From positions 1 to 64,000 of the forward strand of contig JBMFQR010000008.1 in assembly GCA_049968515.1 (NCBI GenBank): a stretch of 64,000 nt of DNA, given 5' to 3'. The DNA comes from JAOACQ01 sp049968515. Lineage in GTDB: Bacteria > Spirochaetota > Brevinematia > Brevinematales > JAOACQ01. Below the pieces are notes generated by a model, which saw only the letters and a list, made by a program, of their open reading frames with translations, ran no database searches and was not told where the DNA came from. Within the stretch, counting starts at the first letter, position 1. Each line of letters opens with the position of its first letter. A program made the translations under genes and the position numbers. Shown here one piece after another: positions 42,508 through 51,428 of this stretch.

Positions 42508-43429
42508 GCTTCTTTCTTAGTATGAGGTATATAAAGAAAGGGGAACCTAAAAGTGAGGTTATTACGCCAACGGGTATCACTGTACCTTCAAGGGCATTTC
42601 TTGAAACCCATAATGCAAAGGTTATAATCACGCCGCTTATCAGCAAAACAGGGGGCAAAATCCTATCTTTTAAGTCAAAGAATAACATTCTTACAATATG
42701 AGGAACTATAAGACCAAAAAATCCAATCATACCACAGATACTTACTGAAACACCTGTCGCATATGCTACGCAAAGAAATCCACAAAATTTCAATCTTTCT
42801 GTATCGACACCAACTGCTACTGCCATTTCCTCGCCGGATTGGTAAATGTAAAGTTCTTTTCTAAAAATTGAGTAATAAATCAATAATACAAGAATTCCAC
42901 TCAAAAGTAAAAGAAACTCGGTTAGAGAAATGTAGTCAAAATTTCCCATAAGCCATCTTACAGATGAATAAAAGTCATTTGGCAATAAAAAGCTCTGAAA
43001 CAAAATTATTAGAGCAGAAAATAAAGAATTAAAAGAAATGCCAAGAAGGACCATTCTTTCTATTGAAAAGAGGTTTTTTCTACTTCCCCAGAGGATCAAA
43101 ACAAAAATGAAAAGCAGGCTTCCTGAAAGTGAAAAAAATGTCCTGAAAAAAATCAGGGGGGTAAGACCGGAAAAAACAGAAATCACCGCCCCAAAACTTG
43201 CAGCTCCACTTACTCCGAGAAGGTAAGGTTCTGCAAGGGGATTAAAAAGTAAAATCTGTAAAATCCAGCCACTTAGTGAGAGGATGCCAGCTACAATAAT
43301 TGCCTGAAAGAATATATTAAGTCTCAATATCAATATCCTTTGTGGTATATTTATCCCATAATTCCATAAAATAAAAATTAGTGAAAAAAATATTAATAAA
43401 GACAAAAGGATGAAGAACTTAAATTTCAT
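42497..43429 (-). CDS. FecCD/BtuC-type ABC transporter permease
   Basis: This is a 310-residue inner-membrane permease with about nine to ten helices. GLIVPHIVRMLFFD and VGVITSLLGSPFFIYLILRK near the C-terminus are the FecCD signatures that contact the ATPase. AEPYLLGVSGAASFGAVISV is typical of the N-terminal half. The family imports iron-siderophores, haem or cobalamin. I start at ATG 43429 because the upstream frame lacks membrane character and GGGGAG lies just before this ATG. No binding protein or ATPase gene is next to it. Confidence 0.85.
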   Translation of the reverse strand: MKFKFFILLSLLIFFSLIFILWNYGINIPQRILILRLNIFFQAIIVAGILSLSGWILQILLFNPLAEPYLLGVSGAASFGAVISVFSGLTPLIFFRTFFSLSGSLLFIFVLILWGSRKNLFSIERMVLLGISFNSLFSALIILFQSFLLPNDFYSSVRWLMGNFDYISLTEFLLLLSGILVLLIYYSIFRKELYIYQSGEEMAVAVGVDTERLKFCGFLCVAYATGVSVSICGMIGFFGLIVPHIVRMLFFDLKDRILPPVLLISGVIITFALWVSRNALEGTVIPVGVITSLLGSPFFIYLILRKKPTS

Positions 43430-43461
43430 ATACTCCCCATTTATATATACTGTAATCAGAT

Positions 43462-43498
43462 AGGTGTGTGAGGTTACATCTGACGACATAACACACCT
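43462..43498. repeat. Inverted repeat upstream of the permease
   Basis: AGGTGTGT (43462-43469) and ACACACCT (43491-43498) are exact complements separated by 21 nt. It lies in the 5' region of the permease gene and could be an operator or an RNA hairpin. No match to the cobalamin riboswitch box was found. Confidence 0.5.
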
Positions 43499-43529
43499 GC
43501 TATATGCTGAAATTTATCTTTAATTAATA

Positions 43530-43559
43530 TTGACATTTTTTCATTTCTTTTTATATAAT
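43530..43559 (+). promoter_or_regulatory. Promoter of the 43.6-45.4 kb gene pair
   Basis: TTGACA (43530-43535), an 18-bp spacer and a perfect TATAAT (43554-43559), about 76 nt before the first start codon. Confidence 0.65.
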
Positions 43560-43635
43560 AAAAGTATACGTTATGTGAAGATCTCAGATGTAAGTATACT
43601 TTTCTGAATATTTATTATATTGAGATAGATAAAAG

Positions 43636-44268
43636 ATGGTCAAGTTTTTAAAGAGAAAGCTTTTTATAGCATTTTTTGTTTTCGGGGGAGTATTTTCGAT
43701 TATCCTTGGTTTGTTTTCAAAAAGCAATGTTGTCATTCTACTCTTAAAATCTCTTCTCACCGCCCTTTTGTTGGGTGCTTTTGGACTTGGCCTTGATATA
43801 TTTTTAATCAATACCATTGGAGAAGATGAATATGAAAAATTATTCAGTCTCTCCTCTGAAAAGGGAAGTGATGTAACTGGTGAAAAGGCAGGTAAAATCG
43901 ATATAAAAGAGGAAGTTTCCGAGGAGGAAAAAAATATATATGAGGATGTGATTTACCAGAGTAAAGCACAACGAAAAGAAGAAGTTGAAGTTCCTGAAGA
44001 AAAAAAAGTGGATAGATATGATTTTTCCACCTATGAAGAAAAGGATGAACTTAAAGAAAGTATGGCAACCGAGACTCCATCATCAACACCGGATATATTA
44101 GAGGAAAGCCAGAAGTTAAAGGAAATGGAAAGAGAGCTGAAGGCTACAAAAAGCAAGGATTATAGAGAAGGTGAGGTTAGTTTTCAGGTAAAAAATAGAA
44201 AAATAAACACTACACCGGAGGTTGTTGCAAAGGCAATAAAAACAATACTGAAAAGGGATGAGGGATAA
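43636..44268 (+). CDS. Unknown protein with N-terminal membrane helices and charged tail
   Basis: This is a 210-residue protein. Two hydrophobic helices lie at about 8-27 (LFIAFFVFGGVFSIILGLF) and 32-57. A Lys/Glu-rich, probably disordered cytoplasmic tail takes up the remaining 150 residues. The very end (NRKINTTPEVVAKAIKTILKRD) looks like a folded helix. I recognise no family. It is followed after 3 nt by another unknown membrane protein, and the two are likely partners. Confidence 0.5.
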   Translation: MVKFLKRKLFIAFFVFGGVFSIILGLFSKSNVVILLLKSLLTALLLGAFGLGLDIFLINTIGEDEYEKLFSLSSEKGSDVTGEKAGKIDIKEEVSEEEKNIYEDVIYQSKAQRKEEVEVPEEKKVDRYDFSTYEEKDELKESMATETPSSTPDILEESQKLKEMERELKATKSKDYREGEVSFQVKNRKINTTPEVVAKAIKTILKRDEG

Positions 44269-44271
44269 TAT

Positions 44272-45381
44272 ATGGCACTGGAAGCCGAAATACTTTCTAA
44301 AAACTATCAGTTGCCGCAGGACTTTACACAGAAGTTACTTAAATTTACAAAAGATGATTTAGAAGCAGCTATAAAAATACTTGAAGCTGCTGAAAAAAGT
44401 GTTGTCTTTCTAAAGGGGAAATTCATTACAAACAAGAAAATTTTTAATGGAGCATTTATTTTTGCCTATAATTTTGAACTTAAAGAACTGAGCTATGTTT
44501 TCTTTGTAGTTTCAAGCGATGCTTCTCTCTCAAGAATAAACATTGAAGCTTCCTGGAAGGACTTTTACAATGAGCTATATCAATATGCAAATGGTAATGC
44601 GGCAAATTTAGAGCTTTCTCATGAACTTGAGAGAATAATTCTGGTCCCTGAAAACCTTAGATATGTTACCAACTTTTTTGTTGATTCTAGCAATATTGAT
44701 CAGGTAAACCTGAAAAGATTTTTAATTAATGAAATAGCAAAGATTATTATGGATTCAGGGCTTTCAATAAAAACTGCTGTTGAACTGACAGATGTGTTTG
44801 CATTTGAGAATTTCCTTTCACAGAATCCTCTCGGGCAGAAGGCAAACAAAAAGAGTGCCAAAGACCTTTTACTTATCTTAAATCTTAAGGTTGAACCTGT
44901 TCTTGCTCCAATAGGTGGTATAGAACTTGGCAATCTTGAATATGGAGATGAGATACTTCTTAAGATAAAGGATGAAAGGGATATTGTACAATTTGTTCTT
45001 TCTATGGTCTCACCTGAATCATTTCAGGCTGGGGCAATTTATGCAATGATGGTTTACAAGGAGCTTGATGAGGTGACAGGGAACTATGGAGTAAGGGTAG
45101 AGTTTGGACCTGGCATATATGGAAGCTTTCTGGTGGGCAGCAAGGTCAGGATTCAGGCAAGAAAGAGGAGCTTTACAACACAGCAAAAACAACCCCCTCC
45201 CCAGAAAGAGACAAAAACTCAAAAAACCGAGACACCCCCGAGATACACAAATAGCGAATATTATGAGAAAGAAGATAAAAAAGAAGGATCCTTCATTTTT
45301 GAGAAAAGTCCTTTTCAAACATTTATAGCAATTCTTATTATGCTAATATTTCTTTTGATTGCACTGTTGTTTATTTTGTAA
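44272..45381 (+). CDS. Unknown protein with C-terminal membrane anchor
   Basis: This is a 369-residue protein. A mixed alpha/beta cytoplasmic part (1-295) is followed by a Pro/Gln/Thr-rich linker (QQKQPPPQKETKTQKTETPP). A single C-terminal transmembrane helix (FIAILIMLIFLLIALLFIL) ends the protein, as in tail-anchored proteins. No catalytic motif is evident. Together with the preceding gene it forms a two-gene unit of unknown role. The 150-bp gap after it holds a weak hairpin (45401-45429) without a T tract. Confidence 0.5.
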   Translation: MALEAEILSKNYQLPQDFTQKLLKFTKDDLEAAIKILEAAEKSVVFLKGKFITNKKIFNGAFIFAYNFELKELSYVFFVVSSDASLSRINIEASWKDFYNELYQYANGNAANLELSHELERIILVPENLRYVTNFFVDSSNIDQVNLKRFLINEIAKIIMDSGLSIKTAVELTDVFAFENFLSQNPLGQKANKKSAKDLLLILNLKVEPVLAPIGGIELGNLEYGDEILLKIKDERDIVQFVLSMVSPESFQAGAIYAMMVYKELDEVTGNYGVRVEFGPGIYGSFLVGSKVRIQARKRSFTTQQKQPPPQKETKTQKTETPPRYTNSEYYEKEDKKEGSFIFEKSPFQTFIAILIMLIFLLIALLFIL

Positions 45382-45489
45382 AACGGTTTTCAGCAGATGA
45401 TAGGCAATGAGTAAGGCTAACCTTGCCTACCGCAAGCTTATAAAAATTCGTTTGTTTTAGCAAAAAATTATTAATCTTTCAGTTTTTTT

Positions 45490-45518
45490 TTGACTTATCT
45501 TTATTTTTTTAATATAAT
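45490..45518 (+). promoter_or_regulatory. Promoter of rpmE
   Basis: TTGACT (45490-45495), a 17-bp spacer and TATAAT (45513-45518), 33 nt before the ATG. Confidence 0.65.
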
Positions 45519-45551
45519 ATTATACTGAAGTTAGTGAAGAGGTTAAAAGGT

Positions 45552-45752
45552 ATGAAAGAAGGTATACATCCCCAGCTTTATGACACAAAGGTTAAGTGCA
45601 CCTGTGGAAATGAATTCACAATTCGCACCACAGTAGCCGAAATAAATGTGGAAATATGTTCAAAATGCCATCCCTTTTATACCGGTCAGAAAAAGCTGGT
45701 AGAAAGAGGTGGTATGGTTGACAGATTCAAGAAAAGATACAATATCAAATAA
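45552..45752 (+). CDS. rpmE: 50S ribosomal protein L31
   Basis: This is a 66-residue protein from ATG 45552, because L31 proteins begin MKxGIHP; an in-frame GTG at 45534 would add six residues. It has the zinc-binding arrangement CTCGNEF and ICSKCHPFYTG and ends GGMVDRFKKRYNI. This is the zinc-containing (C+) form. Its stop codon overlaps the xseA start by one base. Confidence 0.95.
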   Translation: MKEGIHPQLYDTKVKCTCGNEFTIRTTVAEINVEICSKCHPFYTGQKKLVERGGMVDRFKKRYNIK

Positions 45753-46978
45753 TGCCAGATTACAAAGGCGATATTTTTACAGTATCGAGTGTAGCAGAGT
45801 ATATTTATTCACTTGTAAATGAAAATATCCCTCCTCTCTGGGTGAGAGGAGAGGTCTCAAATCTCAAGTTTCATCAGAATGGCAATATTTACTTTAACAT
45901 CAAGGATTCCTCTGCCAAAATCTCTGCTGTTATAATGTCAAGTTCAATTGCAAGGCAGAACGTTGAAACCCTCCTGAAAGAAGGTCTTGAAATTATAGTA
46001 TTCGGTAGAATTACCTATTACAAGAAAGAGGGTTATATCACCATTTTTATTGATAAGGTTGAGCTTTTAGGGGAAGGGTTATTAAAACAGAAATTTGAAG
46101 AATTGAAAAGGAAGCTTGAAAAGGAAGGGCTTTTTGACTCTTCTCACAAAAAAAAGATACCGGATTTTCCAGAATGTGTTGGTGTTATAACCTCTCCAAC
46201 AGGAGCAGCAATAAGAGATATCCTTAATGTAACAAGAAGAAGATTTTCCGGCGTTGATATTGTATTATTTCCAGTTTCAGTTCAGGGTGAAAACTCAGCC
46301 TTTGAAATTTCAAAGGCAATTGAGATTGCAAACAAATATTTTAAAGGCTATCTTGATGTTCTCATAGTGGGAAGGGGTGGGGGGTCAATAGAAGACCTAT
46401 GGAGTTTTAACGAGGAAGTGGTTGCAAGGGCAATTTATAATTCTGAAATCCCCATAATTTCAGCAGTAGGACACGAAATAGATTATACAATAGCTGATTA
46501 TGTGGCTGACTTAAGGGCGCCCACTCCATCAGCGGCTGCAGAGCTTGTGGTTAAAGACAAACGTGAAATATTAAAGCATATTGAAAATCTTGAAGGAAAA
46601 CTCAATCTTCTGATAGAAAGCAGGATTGAAAACATTAAAAAAATTCTTCAGATAAGAGGAAGGGAGTTTTTATTTAATCGGATTATAGAGGATATAGAGC
46701 AAAAAAAACTCTTTCTTGATAATCTTTCTATAAGAAATACTAACCAGCTTGAAAGGTATTTAAGCTCTGTCAAGAACGACTTAAAGCTTTATACTGAAAA
46801 GCTTAAAGCATTTGACCCAACCTCTGTATTAAAAAGAGGATTTTCAATTACAAGCTACTATTCATTTCCCGAGGCAAAGTGGAAAATACTCCGTTCAGTA
46901 AATGAACTTCAAACAATCCAAGAAGTCAAAACACAGCTGTCGGATGGAGAGTTCATTTCAAAAGTTAAAAGACCCTGA
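45752..46978 (+). CDS. xseA: Exodeoxyribonuclease VII large subunit
   Basis: XseA is the catalytic subunit of exonuclease VII, which degrades single-stranded DNA. The 408-residue protein has the N-terminal OB fold (LWVRGEVSNLKFHQNGNIYF). The catalytic core has GVITSPTGAAIRDILNV, LIVGRGGGSIEDLWSFN and ISAVGHEIDYTIADYVADLR, and a long coiled-coil follows. The last part has FDPTSVLKRGFSIT. The small subunit gene xseB is not adjacent. It overlaps the convergent small secreted protein gene by 14 nt. Confidence 0.95.
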   Translation: MPDYKGDIFTVSSVAEYIYSLVNENIPPLWVRGEVSNLKFHQNGNIYFNIKDSSAKISAVIMSSSIARQNVETLLKEGLEIIVFGRITYYKKEGYITIFIDKVELLGEGLLKQKFEELKRKLEKEGLFDSSHKKKIPDFPECVGVITSPTGAAIRDILNVTRRRFSGVDIVLFPVSVQGENSAFEISKAIEIANKYFKGYLDVLIVGRGGGSIEDLWSFNEEVVARAIYNSEIPIISAVGHEIDYTIADYVADLRAPTPSAAAELVVKDKREILKHIENLEGKLNLLIESRIENIKKILQIRGREFLFNRIIEDIEQKKLFLDNLSIRNTNQLERYLSSVKNDLKLYTEKLKAFDPTSVLKRGFSITSYYSFPEAKWKILRSVNELQTIQEVKTQLSDGEFISKVKRP

Positions 46979-47279
46979 AGCGACCGCCAAATCTGAATTC
47001 TCTTATGTCAAAGCTTATTAGTAAGGGATTCTGCCCTTCTCTTTCAAGATAGATTGCCCCATAAACAAATACCTCTGCCCTGTAGGATTTGCCCTGATAG
47101 GTGAATTCATAAATCTTTGGAGTTTCCTTCTTTACTGTAACATTCTGAATATCAGAATACTTGATACCGACAGCATCGTAAACAAACTTTTTGAAAGGAA
47201 AACCAATGTCTTTCATCTCCAGTGAAAAAGCACCTGAAAAAATCAAAAGAAAAGCTAAAAAAGAAATTATAAATTTCAT
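46965..47279 (-). CDS. Small secreted protein of unknown function
   Basis: This is a 104-residue protein with a clear signal peptide (KFIISFLAFLLIFSGAFS). The mature 85 residues are beta-rich (YEFTYQGKSYRAEVFVYGAIYLE) and end FGGRFRVF. It is preceded by GGGAGG. No family is recognised. It faces xseA and is probably transcribed alone. Confidence 0.5.
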   Translation of the reverse strand: MKFIISFLAFLLIFSGAFSLEMKDIGFPFKKFVYDAVGIKYSDIQNVTVKKETPKIYEFTYQGKSYRAEVFVYGAIYLEREGQNPLLISFDIREFRFGGRFRVF

Positions 47280-47430
47280 AATAAGCCTCCCTGCTGATAG
47301 ATTTCAATTATTATACTAAATAAAACTTTTCCAAAAGTCAATAATAAATTTGTTTTTTTATTGATTTATAATTCAAAACTACCTGATTGCTTAAAAACTT
47401 AATTTCCATTACATTTTAAGCCCCTGTTTC

Positions 47431-47459
47431 TTGACATCGCAATTGTATGCATTTATAAT
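47431..47459 (+). promoter_or_regulatory. Consensus promoter of the TPR/envelope operon
   Basis: A perfect TTGACA (47431-47436) and a perfect TATAAT (47454-47459) with a 17-bp spacer, 35 nt before the start of the TPR gene. Confidence 0.85.
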
Positions 47460-47494
47460 CTTTTAATCCGAATTTATATGTAGATAGGGTAAAA

Positions 47495-48271
47495 ATGGGA
47501 TTTTTTTTAATATTTTTTTTATTTTCTTCTGCTCTCCTATATTCTGCTGACCAAATTGGTGAGGTTAGGAAACTATATCAAAATGCCCTCATTAGCATCG
47601 GGCAGGGAGATCTGTTTACTGCTGAGACAAATTTTATTATAATTACAAGAAAACCTTACCACGACAGAGAGGCTTTCAGGGCTTATATCTCAAAGTCATA
47701 TTATTTTTTGGGAGATATTTATTTTATTAGAGAAGATTTTAGTAAAGCCATAACATATTACCGGATTGTACTTTCAAAGTTCAGGGATGAAGAAATTTCT
47801 TCTAAAGCTCTTTATAAGCTTGGAAGAACACTTATTATGGCGGATAGAGTTGATGAAGGAATAGGAGTACTTGAGGAATTTATAATGAAACATCCAGAAG
47901 AAAAGGAGCTTATCTCTTCATCTTATTACTGGCTTGGCAGGGCATATCTAAAAAAGGGGGACAGAGAAAGAGCTATTTCTTCATATAACAAGATATTGCA
48001 AGAATACCCTGAATCATATTTTGCATATGAAGTAAGAGAAAAGCTTGCCACTCTTTCCGGAATTAGAGAAAACATTGAAACAATCTCAAATTTGCCAGCA
48101 GTCACGAATAAGAACATCTTAATACAGAAAGAGAGAAAGGAAAAACTTGATAAGGAAAAGGAGCTCCTTAAAAAAATATTAACCCTGCTTGAAATAAAAC
48201 AAAAACTTCTCGAATTGAAAATGGAATATCTGGATAAAATCGCAAAGGAAAAAGAGGAAAATTTTGAATGA
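47495..48271 (+). CDS. Periplasmic TPR protein with C-terminal coiled coil
   Basis: This is a 258-residue protein with a signal peptide (FFLIFFLFSSALLYSA). Three or four TPR units follow. The clearest are YYWLGRAYLKKGDRERAISSYNKIL and YKLGRTLIMADRVDEGIGVLEEF, close to BamD/YbgF/CpoB-type repeats. The end (KERKEKLDKEKELLKKIL then LLELKMEYLDKIAKEKEE) is a charged coiled coil. It overlaps the next gene by 4 nt, so the two proteins are probably made in a fixed ratio and may interact. It is driven by the strong promoter at 47431. Confidence 0.65.
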   Translation: MGFFLIFFLFSSALLYSADQIGEVRKLYQNALISIGQGDLFTAETNFIIITRKPYHDREAFRAYISKSYYFLGDIYFIREDFSKAITYYRIVLSKFRDEEISSKALYKLGRTLIMADRVDEGIGVLEEFIMKHPEEKELISSSYYWLGRAYLKKGDRERAISSYNKILQEYPESYFAYEVREKLATLSGIRENIETISNLPAVTNKNILIQKERKEKLDKEKELLKKILTLLEIKQKLLELKMEYLDKIAKEKEENFE

Positions 48272-49734
48272 AAGCTGAATTTCTTTTAGTTTTTTTCACT
48301 TTTCTTTTATCTGTAAGTCAAGTTTTTCCAGAGCTTGTGACAATTTCCAATAATTATATTATTGCAGGTATGGATAAAAAAAATGGAAGAATAGTTTTCA
48401 AAACACTTGAAGGCGATCCAGCAAATCCTCTTGATAATAATAAAGCACTTTTATATTCAAGACCACCATACACAAGCCTTATTGCCATTTATGTTGATGG
48501 TAGAACTGTAATATATGGAAGCGAAAAGGGAAAATGGTTGAGAAAACCTTATGTAGATGATGGAAAGGTTATTTCTGCCTGGCAATATGGAAATATATCT
48601 GTACTGAGTGAGTTGAAACCCGTTCATAATCCCTCTACTGGCTTTCCTGATAATATTCTTGCATATTGTTCCGTCAAAAATAATGGTAATACTTCAAAAA
48701 TAGGGATAGCAATTGTTCTTGATGTACAGCTTGGGGATAAAGAGCCAAGGTTCTTTAATATTGCAGAAAGGGGAATATTCTCAAATGAGACCCAGGTTGC
48801 AAAGGATGACATTCCTCTCTACTGGTCTACAATGGATGATCTCGAGAATCCAGAAATTAAAGTTCAGGGAATATTACAGAAATATGAGGCAATCAAACCT
48901 GATAGGGTAGTTTTTTCTACATGGGACAGGCTTTCTGATTTGTGGAATCTGAAATTAAATAGTAGCTACGATTTCAGAAGAAGGGGAACAACTCAATACG
49001 ATGGTGCTGTTGGTATATTTTATGACCCGAAGGAACTCGAATATAATCAAACCTTTGAAGCAGCAACAATTTATGGTGTTATGGGAGCAAATATTTTCAC
49101 CGAAGAGGATTTTCTGCTAACCTTAAATATTCCAAAAGAGCCAAAAGAACTGCCAATTCCAATTGTGGCTATGTTAGTGAATAGGTCATCAGAAGAGATA
49201 GAAAAACTTTCTCTTGACATCACACTACCGGAGGGGTTTTATCTTGAGAGTGGAGAAAAAACAGTTGAAGCATTAAAAATCCCCCCAAAAGGTTCATTTC
49301 AAACCAGATGGGAGATTTCAACAGAGGCAGCCGGCGGTAGTTTTCATGTCAAGTTGAAGGCTGACATTACACAAAAAAAGCAACAGAAAACGATGGAAGT
49401 AGAAGATTCCTTTTATGCAAATTTTTATAAGGAATCTGGAAGAGTGAAAAAGTCGTCAAAGGAAAAGACAACACCAGAAGAGGTGGTGGCATATTCTTCT
49501 GCTGGTAAAGAAAAGTTGCTTCCATCTTTAAGTTCGGATGAAGCCAAACTTAAGAAGATAGAAAAGTTAATTTCTGAATTAGATCAGATTTACGAAAGCT
49601 GGGCTGAAATATATAGAACGGTTTTTCAGGATAAAAATTATAAAATAGAGCAGATCAATAAAGCACTAAATGAGATAGATAAGGAAATTGAATATTTTAA
49701 TAATGTTATTTCCAACGAGATAAAAAAGGACTGA
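48268..49734 (+). CDS. Secreted protein with Ig-like domain and coiled-coil tail
   Basis: This is a 488-residue protein with a signal peptide (AEFLLVFFTFLLSVSQVFP). The first 280 residues look beta-rich (ISNNYIIAGMDKKNGRIVF, IAIVLDVQLGDKEPRFF). Residues about 285-375 resemble an Ig-like NEW3/CARDB-type domain (LSLDITLPEGFYLESGEKTV). A low-complexity stretch and a coiled coil (KKIEKLISELDQIYESW) end the protein. It is translationally coupled to the TPR gene upstream. I do not recognise the family; an envelope role is likely. Confidence 0.55.
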   Translation: MKAEFLLVFFTFLLSVSQVFPELVTISNNYIIAGMDKKNGRIVFKTLEGDPANPLDNNKALLYSRPPYTSLIAIYVDGRTVIYGSEKGKWLRKPYVDDGKVISAWQYGNISVLSELKPVHNPSTGFPDNILAYCSVKNNGNTSKIGIAIVLDVQLGDKEPRFFNIAERGIFSNETQVAKDDIPLYWSTMDDLENPEIKVQGILQKYEAIKPDRVVFSTWDRLSDLWNLKLNSSYDFRRRGTTQYDGAVGIFYDPKELEYNQTFEAATIYGVMGANIFTEEDFLLTLNIPKEPKELPIPIVAMLVNRSSEEIEKLSLDITLPEGFYLESGEKTVEALKIPPKGSFQTRWEISTEAAGGSFHVKLKADITQKKQQKTMEVEDSFYANFYKESGRVKKSSKEKTTPEEVVAYSSAGKEKLLPSLSSDEAKLKKIEKLISELDQIYESWAEIYRTVFQDKNYKIEQINKALNEIDKEIEYFNNVISNEIKKD

Positions 49735-49736
49735 TA

Positions 49737-50819
49737 ATGGCAATCAATTATTTTCAGAGAAGAATCGAAAAACTTTTAAATAAAATTCAGGAGAAAGAGG
49801 CATTTCTTATTGCTTCTCCGGAAGAAATTTATTATTTTACGGGCTTTACCGGAGAGGATTCTTATCTTATCATTAAGAAAAACGAAATAGCTTTTTTTAC
49901 CGATCTGAGATTTGTAGAGCAGATAAAAATTGAGAAAAAAATAGAGCTCAATGTCTATGAACTGCCTTCTCACAACAGGGTTATAACATTCATAAAGGAT
50001 AATCTCTTAAAGGACAGGATTGAGACGCTTTTTGTTTCAAAAAAGGATTTGAAATTTAGCTTTGGAGAGAGTCTTCAGCTTCTTCTTCTTGAGAATATGA
50101 TAGAATTGAAAGATTCGGACTATGTAAAAAAGATGAGAGAGATAAAAGATGAGCTTGAGATTGAGATTATAAAACAAAATTTAATGTTGACCGAGCTTTC
50201 TTATAGTTTAATTCTCCCTTTGATAAAGGAGGACAGAACCGAGATAGAGATTGCGGGTGAGATTGAGAGTTTTTTAAGGAAAAATGGCTCGGAGAGTATG
50301 GCTTTCAGTACTATAGTTGCTTCTGGAGAAAGAAGTGTTCTGCCACATGGTAGGGCAACAGAAAAAAAGATAAAAAGGAATGAGATTATCCTCTTTGACT
50401 ATGGGATAAAAAAAAATGGATATTGCTCTGACTTTACAAGATGTTATTATTTTGGTAAAATAATTAGCGACGAAATTTTGAAAATTCATGGTGTGGTCAA
50501 AAAGGCTCTAAAAGCTGCGGAGGATGTTATAAAAGTTGGCATTCCTGCCAGAGAGGTTCATCTTGCAGCCTGGAATGTTATCAACAGGGAGGGTTATTCT
50601 TCAAATTTCTGGCATTCGACAGGACATGGGGTGGGGCTTGAGATACATGAAGAGCCTGCTATTTCTGAAAAGAGTGAAACCATTCTACAGGAAGGAATGG
50701 TTTTTGCTGTAGAGCCGGGTATATATTTGCCCGGGGTTGGTGGTATAAGGCTTGAAGATATGGTGGTCGTGAGAAAGGATGGAGTGGAGATTTTGACCAC
50801 CACTGAGTATGATTTATAG
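49737..50819 (+). CDS. Xaa-Pro aminopeptidase (M24B family)
   Basis: This 360-residue metallopeptidase removes N-terminal residues next to proline. The N-terminal creatinase-like domain (1-125) contains ASPEEIYYFTGFTGED. The catalytic pita-bread domain has the metal ligands in LFDYGIKKNGYCSDFTRCYYF (two Asp), HSTGHGVGLEIHEEP (His), FAVEPGIYLPGVGGIRLEDM (two Glu). It sits directly before efp, an arrangement common in bacteria. Confidence 0.9.
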   Translation: MAINYFQRRIEKLLNKIQEKEAFLIASPEEIYYFTGFTGEDSYLIIKKNEIAFFTDLRFVEQIKIEKKIELNVYELPSHNRVITFIKDNLLKDRIETLFVSKKDLKFSFGESLQLLLLENMIELKDSDYVKKMREIKDELEIEIIKQNLMLTELSYSLILPLIKEDRTEIEIAGEIESFLRKNGSESMAFSTIVASGERSVLPHGRATEKKIKRNEIILFDYGIKKNGYCSDFTRCYYFGKIISDEILKIHGVVKKALKAAEDVIKVGIPAREVHLAAWNVINREGYSSNFWHSTGHGVGLEIHEEPAISEKSETILQEGMVFAVEPGIYLPGVGGIRLEDMVVVRKDGVEILTTTEYDL

Positions 50820-50858
50820 AGAGTATTTTTGAAATTAAGTTTTTATAGAGGTGATATT

Positions 50859-51419
50859 ATGACAACTTCAAATGACTTGAGAAAAGGAATGGTCTTAAAG
50901 ATTGATGGTGAACTTTATGCTGTTCTTTTCTATCAGCACCATAAGCCGGGCAAGGGTGGTGCAGTTGTTAGGACAAAACTCAGGAATATAAAAAGGGACA
51001 CTGTCATTGAAAAAACTTTCAAGGCAGATGAACCCCTTGAGGATGTGACTGTCGAAACAAGGCAAATGCAGCTTCTGTATGAGGAAGGGGATAACTATGT
51101 GTTTATGGATCTTGAAACTTATGAACAATTTCATGTGCCAAAAGAGCTTGCCGGTGAAGGTGTAAAATATCTGAAGAATGAGATGATATGTGAGGCTTCT
51201 ATGTATGAAGGTGAGATCATCTTAATTGAACCCCCGATGTTTGTTGAACTGGAAGTTGTTGAGACCGATCCAGGAGTGAGGGGAGATACGGTAAGTGGTG
51301 GTTCAAAGCCAGCTAAACTTGAGACAGGTGCAGTTATTCAGGTGCCTCTTTTTGTCAGTATTGGTGATAAGGTGAAAGTTGATACAAGAGATGATAGATA
51401 TATTGAAAGGGTGAAGTAG
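50859..51419 (+). CDS. efp: Elongation factor P
   Basis: EF-P relieves ribosome stalling at polyproline. The 186-residue protein starts at ATG 50859 after GAGGTG; the frame is open upstream but lacks family similarity there. It has three OB-like domains. Domain I carries HHKPGKGGAVVRTKLRN with Lys32 at the tip that is modified in many species. The C-terminus has GDTVSGGSKPAKLETGAVIQVPLFV, the family signature. No EpmA/EpmB gene is nearby. It is followed after 9 nt by the accB-like gene. Confidence 0.95.
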   Translation: MTTSNDLRKGMVLKIDGELYAVLFYQHHKPGKGGAVVRTKLRNIKRDTVIEKTFKADEPLEDVTVETRQMQLLYEEGDNYVFMDLETYEQFHVPKELAGEGVKYLKNEMICEASMYEGEIILIEPPMFVELEVVETDPGVRGDTVSGGSKPAKLETGAVIQVPLFVSIGDKVKVDTRDDRYIERVK

Positions 51420-51428
51420 GAGGAAAGA

